The translations under genes were made by a program, and so were the position numbers. The notes beneath the pieces are model-generated. The model saw only the letters and a program-made list of their open reading frames with translations. It was not told where the DNA came from and ran no database searches. A stretch of 64,000 nucleotides of DNA from the NCBI RefSeq assembly GCF_023074175.1, contig NZ_JADPKS010000126.1, positions 1 through 64,000 on the forward strand. The letters are read 5' to 3'. The stretch comes from Bradyrhizobium sp. 139 (GTDB lineage: Bacteria; Pseudomonadota; Alphaproteobacteria; Rhizobiales; Xanthobacteraceae). How positions within the stretch are numbered: the first letter of the stretch is position 1; each line of letters begins with the position of its first letter. Below, one piece after another: positions 42,485-51,719 of this stretch.

Positions 42485-44986
42485 TTAGTACAGCCCGCCG
42501 GTGCCCGGCCGCATGAAGAAGCCGGAATCCGGCTGCTGCTGCTGCGACGCCGGCATGCGCCCGTCGGCATCGGCGACGCCGATGACCGAGTAATTATCAG
42601 GCGGCGCCGTGCCCGGCTTGAAGGCTTCGAGGATGGTGCCGCCGGTCTCGCCGGGACCAGCGCGCATGCCGGTCTTGGCGGCGACACGCACGAGCTTGAT
42701 TCCGGCCGGGACCTTGAACGGAACTGCGGGCTTGTCGGCGAGCGCGAGCTGGAGGAAGTCGCGTGCGATGGGAGCTGCGAGATGGCCGCCCGTCGCGGCG
42801 TTACCCTTGCCGAGCGGGCGCGGCTTATCGTACCCCATGTAGATGGCGACGGCGACATCGGGCGAGAAACCGACGAACCAGGCGTCCTTGGCCTCGTTGG
42901 TGGTGCCGGTCTTGCCGGCGATCGGCTTGCCGACCGCCTTGACCACGGTCGCGGTACCGGCCTGGACCACGCCTTCCATCAGCTCGGTGATCTGATAGGC
43001 GGTCATGGAATCCAGCACCTGCTCGCGGCGGTCGATCAGCTGCGGCTCGGCCTGGTTCTTCCAGCCACCCGGCGCGTCGCAGCCACGGCATTCGCGCTGG
43101 TCGTGCTTGAAGATGGTGTGGCCGTAGCGGTCCTGGATGCGGTCGATCAGGGTCGGCTTCACCCGGCGGCCGCCATTGGCGAGCATCGAATAGGCCGTGA
43201 CCATGCGCATCGCCGTGGTTTCGCCGGCGCCGAGCGCGTAGGAAAGATAGTTCGGCAGTTCGTCATAGACGCCGAAGCGGCGCGCATATTCGCCGATCAG
43301 GGGCATGCCGATATCCTGCGCCAGGCGTACGGTCACGGTGTTCAGCGACTGCCGCAACGCGTTGCGCAGCGTCACTGGCCCCTGGAATTTTCCGGAGGAG
43401 AAGTTTTCAGGCCGCCACACGCCGGCGCCCTGGCCCTGGTCGATCTCGATCGGCGCGTCGAGCACCACAGTCGAGGGCGTATAGCCGTTGTCGAGCGCAG
43501 CCGAATAGACGATCGGCTTGAACGACGAACCGGGCTGCCGGTAGGCCTGCGTGGCGCGGTTGAACTGGCTCTGGTCGAACGAGAAGCCGCCGACCATCGC
43601 GAGCACGCGGCCGGTCCAGGGATCCATCACCACCATCGCGCCGGACACTTCGGGGATCTGGCGCAGCCGGTACTGGCCCTCGACGGGCTGGCCGTCCTTG
43701 TAGAGCGGATCGGCATAGATCACGTCGCCGGGCTGAAGCACCTGCGACACGGCAGTCGCCGCCCTGCCCTTCGCAGCCCCCGAGGCCGCCTTTGCCCACT
43801 TGATGCCATCGAGCGTGATGAGGCCGGTCTCGCGCTGCTTGCTGACGGCGCCGCCGAGTTCGCGGCTCGGTTGGAAGCCGATTCGCGCCGACTGGTCGCT
43901 GGTCTCCAGCACCACCGCCATGCGCCACGGCGAGATGTCGGAGAGCGACTTGATCTCCGCGAGCTTCAAGCCCCAATCGCCCGACGCATCGAGCTTGCTC
44001 AGCGCACCGCGATAGCCCTGCTGCTCGTCATAGTTCACGAGGCCTGAGACCATGGTCTTGCGCGCCATGACCTGGATCTTCGGATCGAGCGTGGTGCGGA
44101 CAGAAAGACCGCCCTCGTAAAGCTTCTTCTCGCCGTAGCGCTCGAAGATGTCGCGGCGGACCTCCTCGGCGAAATATTCGCCGGCGAAAGTGTGGGCGCC
44201 GTTGGAACGGCTGGTGACGGCCAGCGGCTCCTTGCGCGCCTTGTCGGCGTCGGCCTGCTTGATCCAGCCGTTCTCCTGGAGACGGTCGACCACGTAATTG
44301 CGGCGCTCGATGGCGCGGTCGCGGTTGCGCACCGGATGCAGGGTGGCCGGCATCTTCGGCAGTGCCGCCAGATAAGCGGCTTCCGCCACCGTCAGCTCGT
44401 TCACGGATTTGTCGAAATACACCAGCGAAGCAGCCGCGATGCCGTAGGCGCCAAGGCCCAGGTAGATTTCGTTCAGATACAGCTCAAGAATCTTGTCCTT
44501 CGAGTAGGTCTTCTCGATGCGCATCGCCAGCAAGGCTTCCTTGATCTTGCGGGCGAAGGAGACCTCGTTGGTCAAAAGGAAGTTCTTGGCGACCTGCTGC
44601 GTGATCGTGGAAGCGCCCTGCGGACGCCGGTTCGAGCCGTAATTCTGGATATAGACCACGCCGGCGCGTGCCATGCCGGTGTAATCGATGCCGCCATGTT
44701 CGTAGAAATTCTTGTCCTCGGCCGCGAGGAAGGCGTTGATCACGAGCTTCGGTACCGCCTGGATCGGCAGGTACAGCCGCCGCTCCTTGGCGTATTCGCC
44801 GAGCAGCGAGCCGTCGACCGCGTGCACGCGGGTCATCACCGGCGGCTCGTAATCCTGAAGCTGAGAGTAGTCCGGCAAGTCCTTGGAGAAGTGCCAGATC
44901 AGGCCTGCCACGGCCCCGACACCGACAAGGAACAACACCGTTCCCGCGGCGAACAGGAAGCCCATGAACCGCACCAGCAAGCGCAT
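42485..44986 (-). CDS. mrcA: Bifunctional penicillin-binding protein 1A
   Basis: A class A PBP of 833 residues, anchored by one N-terminal helix (residues about 8-32). The GT51 glycosyltransferase domain has the catalytic Glu in AAEDKNFYEHGG and RPQGASTITQQVAKNFLL. The transpeptidase domain has the SxxK serine in GSSFKP, SLN as the SxN motif (RQSLNTVTV), and KTGT. It therefore both polymerises and cross-links peptidoglycan. An OB-like insert sits between the domains. The gene lies between amiC and prfB, as in many alphaproteobacteria. The start codon has no obvious Shine-Dalgarno. Confidence 0.96.
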   Translation of the reverse strand: MRLLVRFMGFLFAAGTVLFLVGVGAVAGLIWHFSKDLPDYSQLQDYEPPVMTRVHAVDGSLLGEYAKERRLYLPIQAVPKLVINAFLAAEDKNFYEHGGIDYTGMARAGVVYIQNYGSNRRPQGASTITQQVAKNFLLTNEVSFARKIKEALLAMRIEKTYSKDKILELYLNEIYLGLGAYGIAAASLVYFDKSVNELTVAEAAYLAALPKMPATLHPVRNRDRAIERRNYVVDRLQENGWIKQADADKARKEPLAVTSRSNGAHTFAGEYFAEEVRRDIFERYGEKKLYEGGLSVRTTLDPKIQVMARKTMVSGLVNYDEQQGYRGALSKLDASGDWGLKLAEIKSLSDISPWRMAVVLETSDQSARIGFQPSRELGGAVSKQRETGLITLDGIKWAKAASGAAKGRAATAVSQVLQPGDVIYADPLYKDGQPVEGQYRLRQIPEVSGAMVVMDPWTGRVLAMVGGFSFDQSQFNRATQAYRQPGSSFKPIVYSAALDNGYTPSTVVLDAPIEIDQGQGAGVWRPENFSSGKFQGPVTLRNALRQSLNTVTVRLAQDIGMPLIGEYARRFGVYDELPNYLSYALGAGETTAMRMVTAYSMLANGGRRVKPTLIDRIQDRYGHTIFKHDQRECRGCDAPGGWKNQAEPQLIDRREQVLDSMTAYQITELMEGVVQAGTATVVKAVGKPIAGKTGTTNEAKDAWFVGFSPDVAVAIYMGYDKPRPLGKGNAATGGHLAAPIARDFLQLALADKPAVPFKVPAGIKLVRVAAKTGMRAGPGETGGTILEAFKPGTAPPDNYSVIGVADADGRMPASQQQQPDSGFFMRPGTGGLY

Positions 44987-45215
44987 TATGTGTTTATCCG
45001 TTCAAACTCTGGTCAGCTCAAGATTAGCTCAAGACACCCAAAACAGGCGCCAAAATCACGTCGCGAATTTACCGGCCTACTCAATTGCTTCAGTGCCGGA
45101 CCTAAGACGCTTGCCGAACGGGATTCTCGCCGATTCCGGAACCCCCTGCGGCGTTTTTATAAAGCGCCCGCTGTGGCCAAACTAGGGCTTTTGCGGCGGC
45201 CCAGAAAAACCCTTC

Positions 45216-46508
45216 TCAATTCGACGACCCGGCGGTCGCCATCCGTTTGGCCAGGAACCCGTCGATCGCCTGCGCCATCGAGCCCACGGCGCGGGATCGC
45301 CAGCCCTCGGACACCAGATGCTCGAGGTCGCCTTTGTTGGAGACATAGCCGATCTCGACCAGCACCGACGGAACATCCGGCGCCTTCAGGACCCGGAAGC
45401 CGGCTGATTTCAGCGGATGCTTATGCATCCGCACGGTCGACTTCATTTCGCCCATCAAGAAGCGGGCAAAACGGCTTGAAAAGGTGCGAGTTTCCCGCTG
45501 GGTAAGGTCGATCAGAATGTCGGCGACGTCGGTCGGCTCCTCCGCAAGGTTGAAACCGGCGATCGCATCCGCTCGGTTTTCCGCATCCGCCAGTCGCTGC
45601 GCCTCGGCGTCGGAGGCCTTGTCGGACAGCGTGTAAATGGTCGCGCCCTGCGCATCGCCCTCGGCGCGCGGCAACGCGTCGGCGTGGATCGAGACGAACA
45701 AGGCCGCCTTGAGCCCGCGGGCGACTTTGACCCGATCGTTGAGCGGAATGAAGGTGTCGTCGTCCCGTGTCATCACGACCCGGTATTTGCCGGTCTTTTC
45801 CAGCCGATCGCGCAGCGCCAGGCCAAAGGCCAGCACCAGGCTCTTCTCGCTCTCGCCGCCCGACTGCGTGCCGTTGTCGATGCCGCCATGGCCGGGATCG
45901 ATCACGACAATCGGGCGGCCGTCGGCCTTCTGCTGCGCGGCTTCCGGAGCTGCGGCGGCCGGAACTGTTGCGGGCGCGTCGGCGATGGCGGGCCGCAGTT
46001 CGGGGCGATTCTCAGGGGCGAGCGATTGCACGAAGGCGCTACGGTCGACCTCCTCCAGCTCGAGCACGAGCCGGGCCGGCTGGCCATTGGCGGCGTCCAG
46101 CACATAGGAATTGGCGATCTTGGCCGGGCCCGTCAGGTCGAACACGATTCGCGAGCCGCCGGGCATGACCAGCCCATAGCGGAAGGCCTTGACCAGTCCC
46201 CGCCCCCCCGTCCCGGTGCCCGCGGGCAGTTGAAAATTGACTTGGGGCACGTCGACCACCACCCGGTACGGGTCCGCGAGCGTGACGGCGCGGAAGGTGA
46301 CGGTCTGATCGATGTCGAGGATGAAGCGGGTCTGCTTGCCGTCGCCGGCCAGCCGAGCGGCCGAGGCGATCGGAAAATTTGCTACCGCAGCAGTGGGTTG
46401 TGCCTGACTTTCCGCCGCGCTCAGGCGCCAGGAATCAGCACACACCAATGCTGCGGCGCACAGCAGCACGCATCCCAGCAAAACCCTTTGATGTGTGCGG
46501 CTCGCCAC
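45216..46508 (-). CDS. amiC: N-acetylmuramoyl-L-alanine amidase (AmiC-like)
   Basis: A 430-residue periplasmic amidase that cuts stem peptides from septal peptidoglycan during cell separation. After a signal sequence (about residues 1-25) comes an AMIN domain (about 48-160), a Pro/Ala linker, then Amidase_3 from about 198. Zinc ligands and catalytic residues are intact: VIDPGHGG (His), GGESEK (Glu), SIHADAL (His) and VLVEIGYVSNKGD (Glu). AMIN domains target the septum in known homologues. The start is GTG at 46508, with GGAGG ten bases upstream. It is divergent from rne across a 704-base region, and followed by mrcA. Confidence 0.94.
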   Translation of the reverse strand: MASRTHQRVLLGCVLLCAAALVCADSWRLSAAESQAQPTAAVANFPIASAARLAGDGKQTRFILDIDQTVTFRAVTLADPYRVVVDVPQVNFQLPAGTGTGGRGLVKAFRYGLVMPGGSRIVFDLTGPAKIANSYVLDAANGQPARLVLELEEVDRSAFVQSLAPENRPELRPAIADAPATVPAAAAPEAAQQKADGRPIVVIDPGHGGIDNGTQSGGESEKSLVLAFGLALRDRLEKTGKYRVVMTRDDDTFIPLNDRVKVARGLKAALFVSIHADALPRAEGDAQGATIYTLSDKASDAEAQRLADAENRADAIAGFNLAEEPTDVADILIDLTQRETRTFSSRFARFLMGEMKSTVRMHKHPLKSAGFRVLKAPDVPSVLVEIGYVSNKGDLEHLVSEGWRSRAVGSMAQAIDGFLAKRMATAGSSN

Positions 46509-47212
46509 CGATGCCGTGCCTCCGAGCAGCTCTTTTAACGCAATAGAACCACAGGGTTAATCGATCCTTAATGACGGACACGCGAAACTTGCCGACTGTG
46601 ACCGCCCTGCGACGCTCCCTTGCACGGTCGGCCCATTCCACGTATGTACGGAATGCTGACGGCCGATATTTCCGGTTGTGTCGCATTCAGCCTCCCGGTG
46701 CAGCGCCGGAACTCTCAAGGTTTGGGAATTCCAGCGTTTTCCGTTCCCCTCAAAGACCAGCGCGGTGCGCGGCAGCGAGGTGGAGCGGGTTAAGCCCCGG
46801 TGGCGGACGGTCCCTGGTTACCACCGCGTTTCCGGGACGGTTTTGACAGCGACGTGACCCGTTACCCGGTCCCTTAATCCCAAGGGAGCGGTTCGTAATC
46901 TCCAAGGCGAGCGCGCTCGCGCCATGCCTGGCCAGCAGCAACTGATTGAGGGGCGGCCCCGCCGCCCAATGTTTCATACGGGCCGACGCTTGATGCGCCA
47001 GACTGTGCCGACGAATTCTGAAGGACCATTCGCGACGCTGCGGAGTGACAATCCCGCGCGCCGCTTCGGCCCTCCAGCTTCCGATTCGGCAAGGCGCGAG
47101 AGACGGCGTTTCGGCCTTCCCCTCACCCCCGAATCAGGTGGACCGTCGCGTCACCCGGCAGCGCAGATAGCGCCCACGGTGAATCGCGCCCGCCGCCGCC
47201 AAGAGTTAAGAC
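46509..47212. other. Long divergent region: amiC promoter and RNase E leader
   Basis: No protein gene is supported in these 704 bases; reading frames here lack ribosome sites and recognisable sequence. RNase E genes characteristically have long structured 5' leaders through which the enzyme represses its own synthesis. Visible structure includes GTCCC (46811-46815, approximate) pairing with GGGAC near 46835, and a perfect hairpin TCCCTT-AATCCC-AAGGGA (46870-46887). A TTGACA at 46843-46848 has no matching -10 at 17 bases. The leader promoter was not located. Confidence 0.5.
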
Positions 47213-50200
47213 ATGCCCAACAAGATGTTGATCGATGCCACCCACCCGGAGGAGACCCGGGTCGTCGTGGTCCGCGGCAATCGCGTCGAAGAGTTTGATT
47301 TCGAGACCGCGCAACGCAAGCAACTGCGCGGGAATATCTACCTCGCCAAGGTCACCCGGGTGGAGCCTTCGCTCCAGGCCGCCTTCGTCGAATATGGCGG
47401 CAACCGCCACGGCTTTCTCGCCTTCAGCGAAATCCATCCCGACTACTACCAGATCCCGGTCGCCGACCGGCAGGCGCTGATCGAGGCCGAGGAGCAGGCT
47501 CATCGCGAGGCCGAGGAAGAGAGCGAGAATCGCTCCCACGGCCGTCGCCGCTCGCGCCATCGCAACGCCCGCCGCCGTGGTCATGGCGAACGCGTCCGGA
47601 GCAACATCGTCGAAGGCGTTGCTGGCGCCGATCCCGCGGCCCAGCCGGTCGAGGACGACGTCCTTGCGGAGCACATCGAGGGCGCCCTGCACGAGGGTGA
47701 GAATCTGCACGCAGACGCTGAGCATCACGGCGAGCACGAAGCCCATGATCACCATGAACATGATCACCATGAACATGGACAAGACGATCATCACCACGCC
47801 CATGATGACGATCACCATCACACGCACGATCATGATGACCATGGCCATGAAAGCGGGCACGAACATCACGACCATGACCACGCCGGCGAAACCCCCGCGC
47901 CCGTCGCAGCCGTTGGCGCCGAACCCGTGGTCGCCGCCGAGCCGCAGGAGCCCGCCTCCTCCGAAGCGCATGCAGAGGCTCTGGCCGAAGCCGTGACCGC
48001 CGCCGCTGAACCGGCCGACGCCGTGTACGCGGCCGGCGAAAGCGCCGAGGCCCGGCATCACGAGTCCACCGAAGTCGAGGAAGACGACGAGGACGACGAA
48101 GAGGATGAAGAAGGCGAAGAGGAAATCGTCGAATCCGTCGGCGGCGACGACGTGCTTGAGGAAGTGCCGGAGCGCACGTTCCGCCCGCGCCGCCAGTACA
48201 AGATCCAGGAAGTCATCAAGCGCCGCCAGGTGATGCTGGTGCAGGTCGTCAAGGAAGAGCGCGGCAACAAGGGTGCGGCGCTGACGACCTATCTGTCGCT
48301 CGCCGGCCGCTACGCCGTGTTGATGCCGAACACCGCGCGCGGCGGCGGCATCAGCCGCAAGATCACGAGCGCCCAGGACCGTTCGCGCCTGAAGGAAGTG
48401 GTGCAGGATCTCGACGTGCCCGAAGGCATGGGCATCATCCTGCGCACCGCGGGCGCTGCCCGCACCAAGCCCGAGATCAAGCGCGACTTCGAATATCTGA
48501 TCCGGATGTGGGAGACGGTGCGCGACCTGACGCTGAAGTCGCAGGCCCCGACGCTGGTCTACGAAGAAGGCTCGCTGATCAAGCGCTCGCTGCGCGACCT
48601 CTACAACAAGGAGATCGACGAGATCTCGGTCGCCGGTGAATCCGGCTACCGCGAAGCGCGCGATTTCATGAAGATGCTGATGCCCGCCAATGTCAGTGCG
48701 GTGAAGCAGTATCGCGACGGGCAACCGCTGTTCTCGCGCATGGGCGTCGAAAGCCAGCTGGATGCGATGTTCTCGCCGACCGTGCAGCTGCGCTCCGGCG
48801 GCTATATCGTCATCAACCAGACCGAAGCGCTGGTCTCGATCGACGTCAACTCCGGCCGTTCGACCCGCGAGCACCACATCGAGGACACCGCGCTCAAGAC
48901 CAATCTGGAAGCGTCCGAAGAGGTCGCCCGCCAGCTCCGCCTGCGCGACCTCGCCGGCCTGATCGTCATCGACTTCATCGACATGGACGAGAAGCGCAAC
49001 AACCGTGCAGTCGAGCGCAAGCTGTCCGATTGCCTCCGGCAGGATCGCGCCCGCATCCAGGTCGGTCGCATCTCGCATTTCGGCCTGCTCGAGATGTCGC
49101 GCCAGCGCATCCGCGCCAGCGTGCTGGAATCCTCGACCGATCCCTGCCCGCATTGCGGCGGCACCGGCCATGTCCGCTCGGTGTCTTCGGTTGCGCTGCA
49201 GCTGCTGCGCGGCCTCGAAGAGATCCTGATGAAGGGCGCGACCCACAATCTCGTGGTCCGCACCCGCACCGACGTCGCGCTCTATGTGCTGAACCACAAG
49301 CGCGGCCATCTGCGCGACCTCGAGAACGGCTTCAAGGTCACGCTGTCCGTCATCGCCGACCCCAGCGTCAGCGGACCGCAGGCCTATCTGATCGACCGCG
49401 GCGAGCAGGTGCATACGCTGGAAGCCGCCAAGGCGCTGCTGATGGCACAGGCTGCCGCAAGCCCGCCGCCTGTGGCCGAAGAGGCGTTTGACGGCGAGGA
49501 GTTCGATCCGGAGTTGGAATCCGAGGTCGAGACCGAGGAGACCGAAGGTCTCGCCGAGGAGCAGCCTGCCGGCGAAGCCGTCTCCGAGCAAGACGGCCAG
49601 CGCCGCAAGCGCCGCCGTCGCCGGCGCAGCCGCGGGGGCCAGCGCGACGGCGAGTTGCGCGAGGACGGTGCTCCGACGTCGCCCGAAGCGACCGTGGCGG
49701 CTAGTGAAGGTGAAGAGGACGCCGAGTCCGAGCAGGACGGCGAGGAAGGCGAGGACCAGGCAGCCCGCGGCGAGCAGCAGGGCAGCGCCGATCGCCGCCG
49801 CCGGCGGGGTCGTCGTGGTGGACGCCGCCGTCGCGGTGGCAACGAGGAAGGTCTCGCCGGCTCCATCGGCGACGAGCTCGCAGCCAATGCTCCGTCGGAA
49901 GCCACGGACGCCGTCGCCGATTTCGACAGCCTTGGCAGCGAGGCTGCGCCCTCGATCGCGCAGGCCGAACACACCACCGAGCCTCAGGTCAGCCAGCCCG
50001 AGCCGCGCGCCGAGGTGCAGATTGAGGCGCCGGCCCAGCCTGAGCCCGCTCCTGCTGCCGCGGAAGAAGAGCCCGCCGACGACAAGGCTGCGCGCCGTCG
50101 CTCCACGGTCCGGGAAAAGGTGAGCTTCCCGTCGAGCAGCCAGAGCGAGCCCGCGGCGCAGGCACCCGACCCGGTTGCTCCGCCCGTGCCGGCTCCGGAG

Positions 50201-50281
50201 CCCACGCCGGAAGCGGCAAGAGAAACGTCGGCACCGCGGCGTGCCGGCTGGTGGTCGCGGCGCTTCGGCGGCGGCGAATAA
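47213..50281 (+). CDS. rne: Ribonuclease E
   Basis: Endoribonuclease E/G family, 1022 residues; it starts mRNA decay and processes rRNA and tRNA. The S1 domain begins at about residue 36 (GNIYLAKVTRVEPSLQAAFVEYG) but is split by an insertion of about 240 residues (85-328) that contains a His/Asp-rich core (160-224). S1 resumes at RRQYKIQEVIKRRQVMLVQVVKEERGNKGAALT. The DNase I-like catalytic region has SIDVNSGRSTREH and VIDFIDMDEKRN (metal-binding Asp residues). The Zn-link is CPHCGGTGHV. The C-terminal 270 residues are acidic with Arg blocks (RRKRRRRRRSRGG), a degradosome scaffold/RNA-binding tail. A strong terminator follows. Confidence 0.95.
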   Translation: MPNKMLIDATHPEETRVVVVRGNRVEEFDFETAQRKQLRGNIYLAKVTRVEPSLQAAFVEYGGNRHGFLAFSEIHPDYYQIPVADRQALIEAEEQAHREAEEESENRSHGRRRSRHRNARRRGHGERVRSNIVEGVAGADPAAQPVEDDVLAEHIEGALHEGENLHADAEHHGEHEAHDHHEHDHHEHGQDDHHHAHDDDHHHTHDHDDHGHESGHEHHDHDHAGETPAPVAAVGAEPVVAAEPQEPASSEAHAEALAEAVTAAAEPADAVYAAGESAEARHHESTEVEEDDEDDEEDEEGEEEIVESVGGDDVLEEVPERTFRPRRQYKIQEVIKRRQVMLVQVVKEERGNKGAALTTYLSLAGRYAVLMPNTARGGGISRKITSAQDRSRLKEVVQDLDVPEGMGIILRTAGAARTKPEIKRDFEYLIRMWETVRDLTLKSQAPTLVYEEGSLIKRSLRDLYNKEIDEISVAGESGYREARDFMKMLMPANVSAVKQYRDGQPLFSRMGVESQLDAMFSPTVQLRSGGYIVINQTEALVSIDVNSGRSTREHHIEDTALKTNLEASEEVARQLRLRDLAGLIVIDFIDMDEKRNNRAVERKLSDCLRQDRARIQVGRISHFGLLEMSRQRIRASVLESSTDPCPHCGGTGHVRSVSSVALQLLRGLEEILMKGATHNLVVRTRTDVALYVLNHKRGHLRDLENGFKVTLSVIADPSVSGPQAYLIDRGEQVHTLEAAKALLMAQAAASPPPVAEEAFDGEEFDPELESEVETEETEGLAEEQPAGEAVSEQDGQRRKRRRRRRSRGGQRDGELREDGAPTSPEATVAASEGEEDAESEQDGEEGEDQAARGEQQGSADRRRRRGRRGGRRRRGGNEEGLAGSIGDELAANAPSEATDAVADFDSLGSEAAPSIAQAEHTTEPQVSQPEPRAEVQIEAPAQPEPAPAAAEEEPADDKAARRRSTVREKVSFPSSSQSEPAAQAPDPVAPPVPAPEPTPEAARETSAPRRAGWWSRRFGGGE
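47744..47773 (+). repeat. In-frame 15-bp tandem duplication in rne insertion
   Basis: CATGATCACCATGAA occurs twice in perfect tandem (47744-47758 and 47759-47773), encoding HDHHE twice. The surrounding 130 bases are far less GC-rich than the rest of the gene. Confidence 0.85.
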
Positions 50282-50297
50282 AACGGAAATCCAGTTG

Positions 50298-50326
50298 AAA
50301 CCGCCCGGTCAAACCGGGCGGTTTTG
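50298..50326 (+). terminator. Rho-independent terminator of rne
   Basis: An 11-bp perfect stem (AAACCGCCCGG with CCGGGCGGTTT), a 5-base loop and a T run, 17 bases after the rne stop. Confidence 0.93.
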
Positions 50327-50346
50327 ATTTGGCGAGGTCACCTCTG

Positions 50347-51579
50347 ATGCGAAGTGCAATTGTTCTCGGCGGCGGCATGGTGGGCGTGGGCGCGGCGCTG
50401 CATTTGCAGCGGCGCGGCTGGACCGTCACCCTCGTCGATCGCAGGGAGCCGGGCCGCGAGACCAGCTACGGCAATGCCGGAATGATCCAGGCGGAAGCCG
50501 TGCGGCCCTATCCGATGCCGCGTGACCTCGCCACACTGTTGAAGATCGCGACCGGCCGCACCAACGACGTACGCTACAGCCTGTCGTCGCTTCACCTCCA
50601 TGTCGAGCCGCTGCTTCGCTATTGGTGGCATTCGGCGCCGAAGCGGCATCGCGAAGCGATCGAGGCATGGGCGCGCCTGATCGCCTACGCGACGGGCGAG
50701 CACGACGTCCTCATTCGCGAGGCCCATGCCGACAATCTCATCCGCCGCGCCGGCTATCGCATGCTGCATCGCGACGCCGCCTCCTTCGACCTCGCGGTCA
50801 AGACCGCGGAGGAAGACCAGCGCGAATTCGGTGTGAACTTTCGCGTGCTGTCAGGCAGCGAGCTCGCCAAGGCCGAGCCGATCCTGCGCGACGATCTGCC
50901 TGGCGCCATCCATTGGCTCGACACCTGGACCGTGTCCGATCCCGGCGCGCTGGTCACGGCCTATGCTGATTTGTTCGAGCGCCTCGGCGGCACCCTTTTG
51001 CTTGGTGATGCCCAGACCTTGCAGCAGACCGCGACGGGCTGGTCGGTCGATACCGACAACGGACGCATCGACGCCGCCGCAGCCGTCGTGACGCTCGGGC
51101 CGTGGTCGCCCGATCTCCTGCATAAGTTCGGCTATCGCATCCCGCTGGTGCGCAAGCGCGGCTACCACATGCATTACAGCGGCGGCGCTTCACTCGATCT
51201 GCCGCTGGTCGACAAGGGCGGCGGCTACGCCATGGGGCCGATGGCCAAGGGCATCCGCATCACCACGGGTGCCGAGCTGACCGGCCCGGACGCGCTCGCA
51301 ACACCGGTGCAGCTCGCCAGCGCCGAAGCCTCCGCACGCGAGCTGATCGACCTCGGCAGGCGCGTCGAGCCGGATCCATGGTTCGGCACGAGACCCTGCA
51401 CGCCCGACATGCTCCCGGTGCTCGGTCCCGCTCCGCGTCACCCCGGCCTCTGGATGAATTTCGGCCACGGTCACCAGGGCTTTACGCTCGGGCCCGCGAC
51501 AGGCCGCCTGCTCGCCGAGATGATGAGCGGCGAGACACCGGCGATCGATCCCGCGCCGTATCGGCCTGAGCGCTTTTAG
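50347..51579 (+). CDS. FAD-dependent amine/D-amino-acid oxidoreductase (DadA-like)
   Basis: A 410-residue flavoprotein of the DAO/DadA family. The N-terminus AIVLGGGMVGVGAALHLQRRGWTVTLVDRREPG contains the GxGxxG FAD loop (GGGMVG) and the ribose-binding acid. The C-terminus has GTRPCTPDMLPVLGPAPRHPGLWMNFGHGHQGFTLGPATGRLLAEM, the family's flavin-binding end. DadA-like enzymes oxidatively deaminate D-amino acids or secondary amines, passing electrons to the respiratory chain. The ATG at 50347 is preferred because it opens directly on the fold. It lies 20 bases after the rne terminator and is alone on its strand. Confidence 0.88.
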   Translation: MRSAIVLGGGMVGVGAALHLQRRGWTVTLVDRREPGRETSYGNAGMIQAEAVRPYPMPRDLATLLKIATGRTNDVRYSLSSLHLHVEPLLRYWWHSAPKRHREAIEAWARLIAYATGEHDVLIREAHADNLIRRAGYRMLHRDAASFDLAVKTAEEDQREFGVNFRVLSGSELAKAEPILRDDLPGAIHWLDTWTVSDPGALVTAYADLFERLGGTLLLGDAQTLQQTATGWSVDTDNGRIDAAAAVVTLGPWSPDLLHKFGYRIPLVRKRGYHMHYSGGASLDLPLVDKGGGYAMGPMAKGIRITTGAELTGPDALATPVQLASAEASARELIDLGRRVEPDPWFGTRPCTPDMLPVLGPAPRHPGLWMNFGHGHQGFTLGPATGRLLAEMMSGETPAIDPAPYRPERF

Positions 51580-51719
51580 CTCTCGGCCTTCGCGGCAAGC
51601 ATCGCGATCCTCGCACTCGCGCAGCCAGCGCCCGTGTCGGCGAACAGCCGCGTTGCCCACGATGCCGCCCGCTCCTTCGAAGTCAGATGCGGGTTACACG
51701 CACGAGCCGGCAAAATCCG

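Noticed and set aside
42782-44047. 421-residue plus-strand frame opposite mrcA
   Set aside because: Shadow of PBP1A; no ribosome site or family match.
45015-45034. AGCTCAAGA direct repeat (11-base period) before mrcA
   Set aside because: Too short and unsupported by other signals to call an operator.
46708-46738. Another GGAAC...CGTT pair in the rne leader
   Set aside because: The spacer is about 22 bases, not the 16-17 required for an EcfG promoter.
47123-49972. 949-residue open frame on the minus strand opposite rne
   Set aside because: It is the antisense shadow of the RNase E gene in GC-rich codon bias; the product has no recognisable domain and looks like reversed codon composition.
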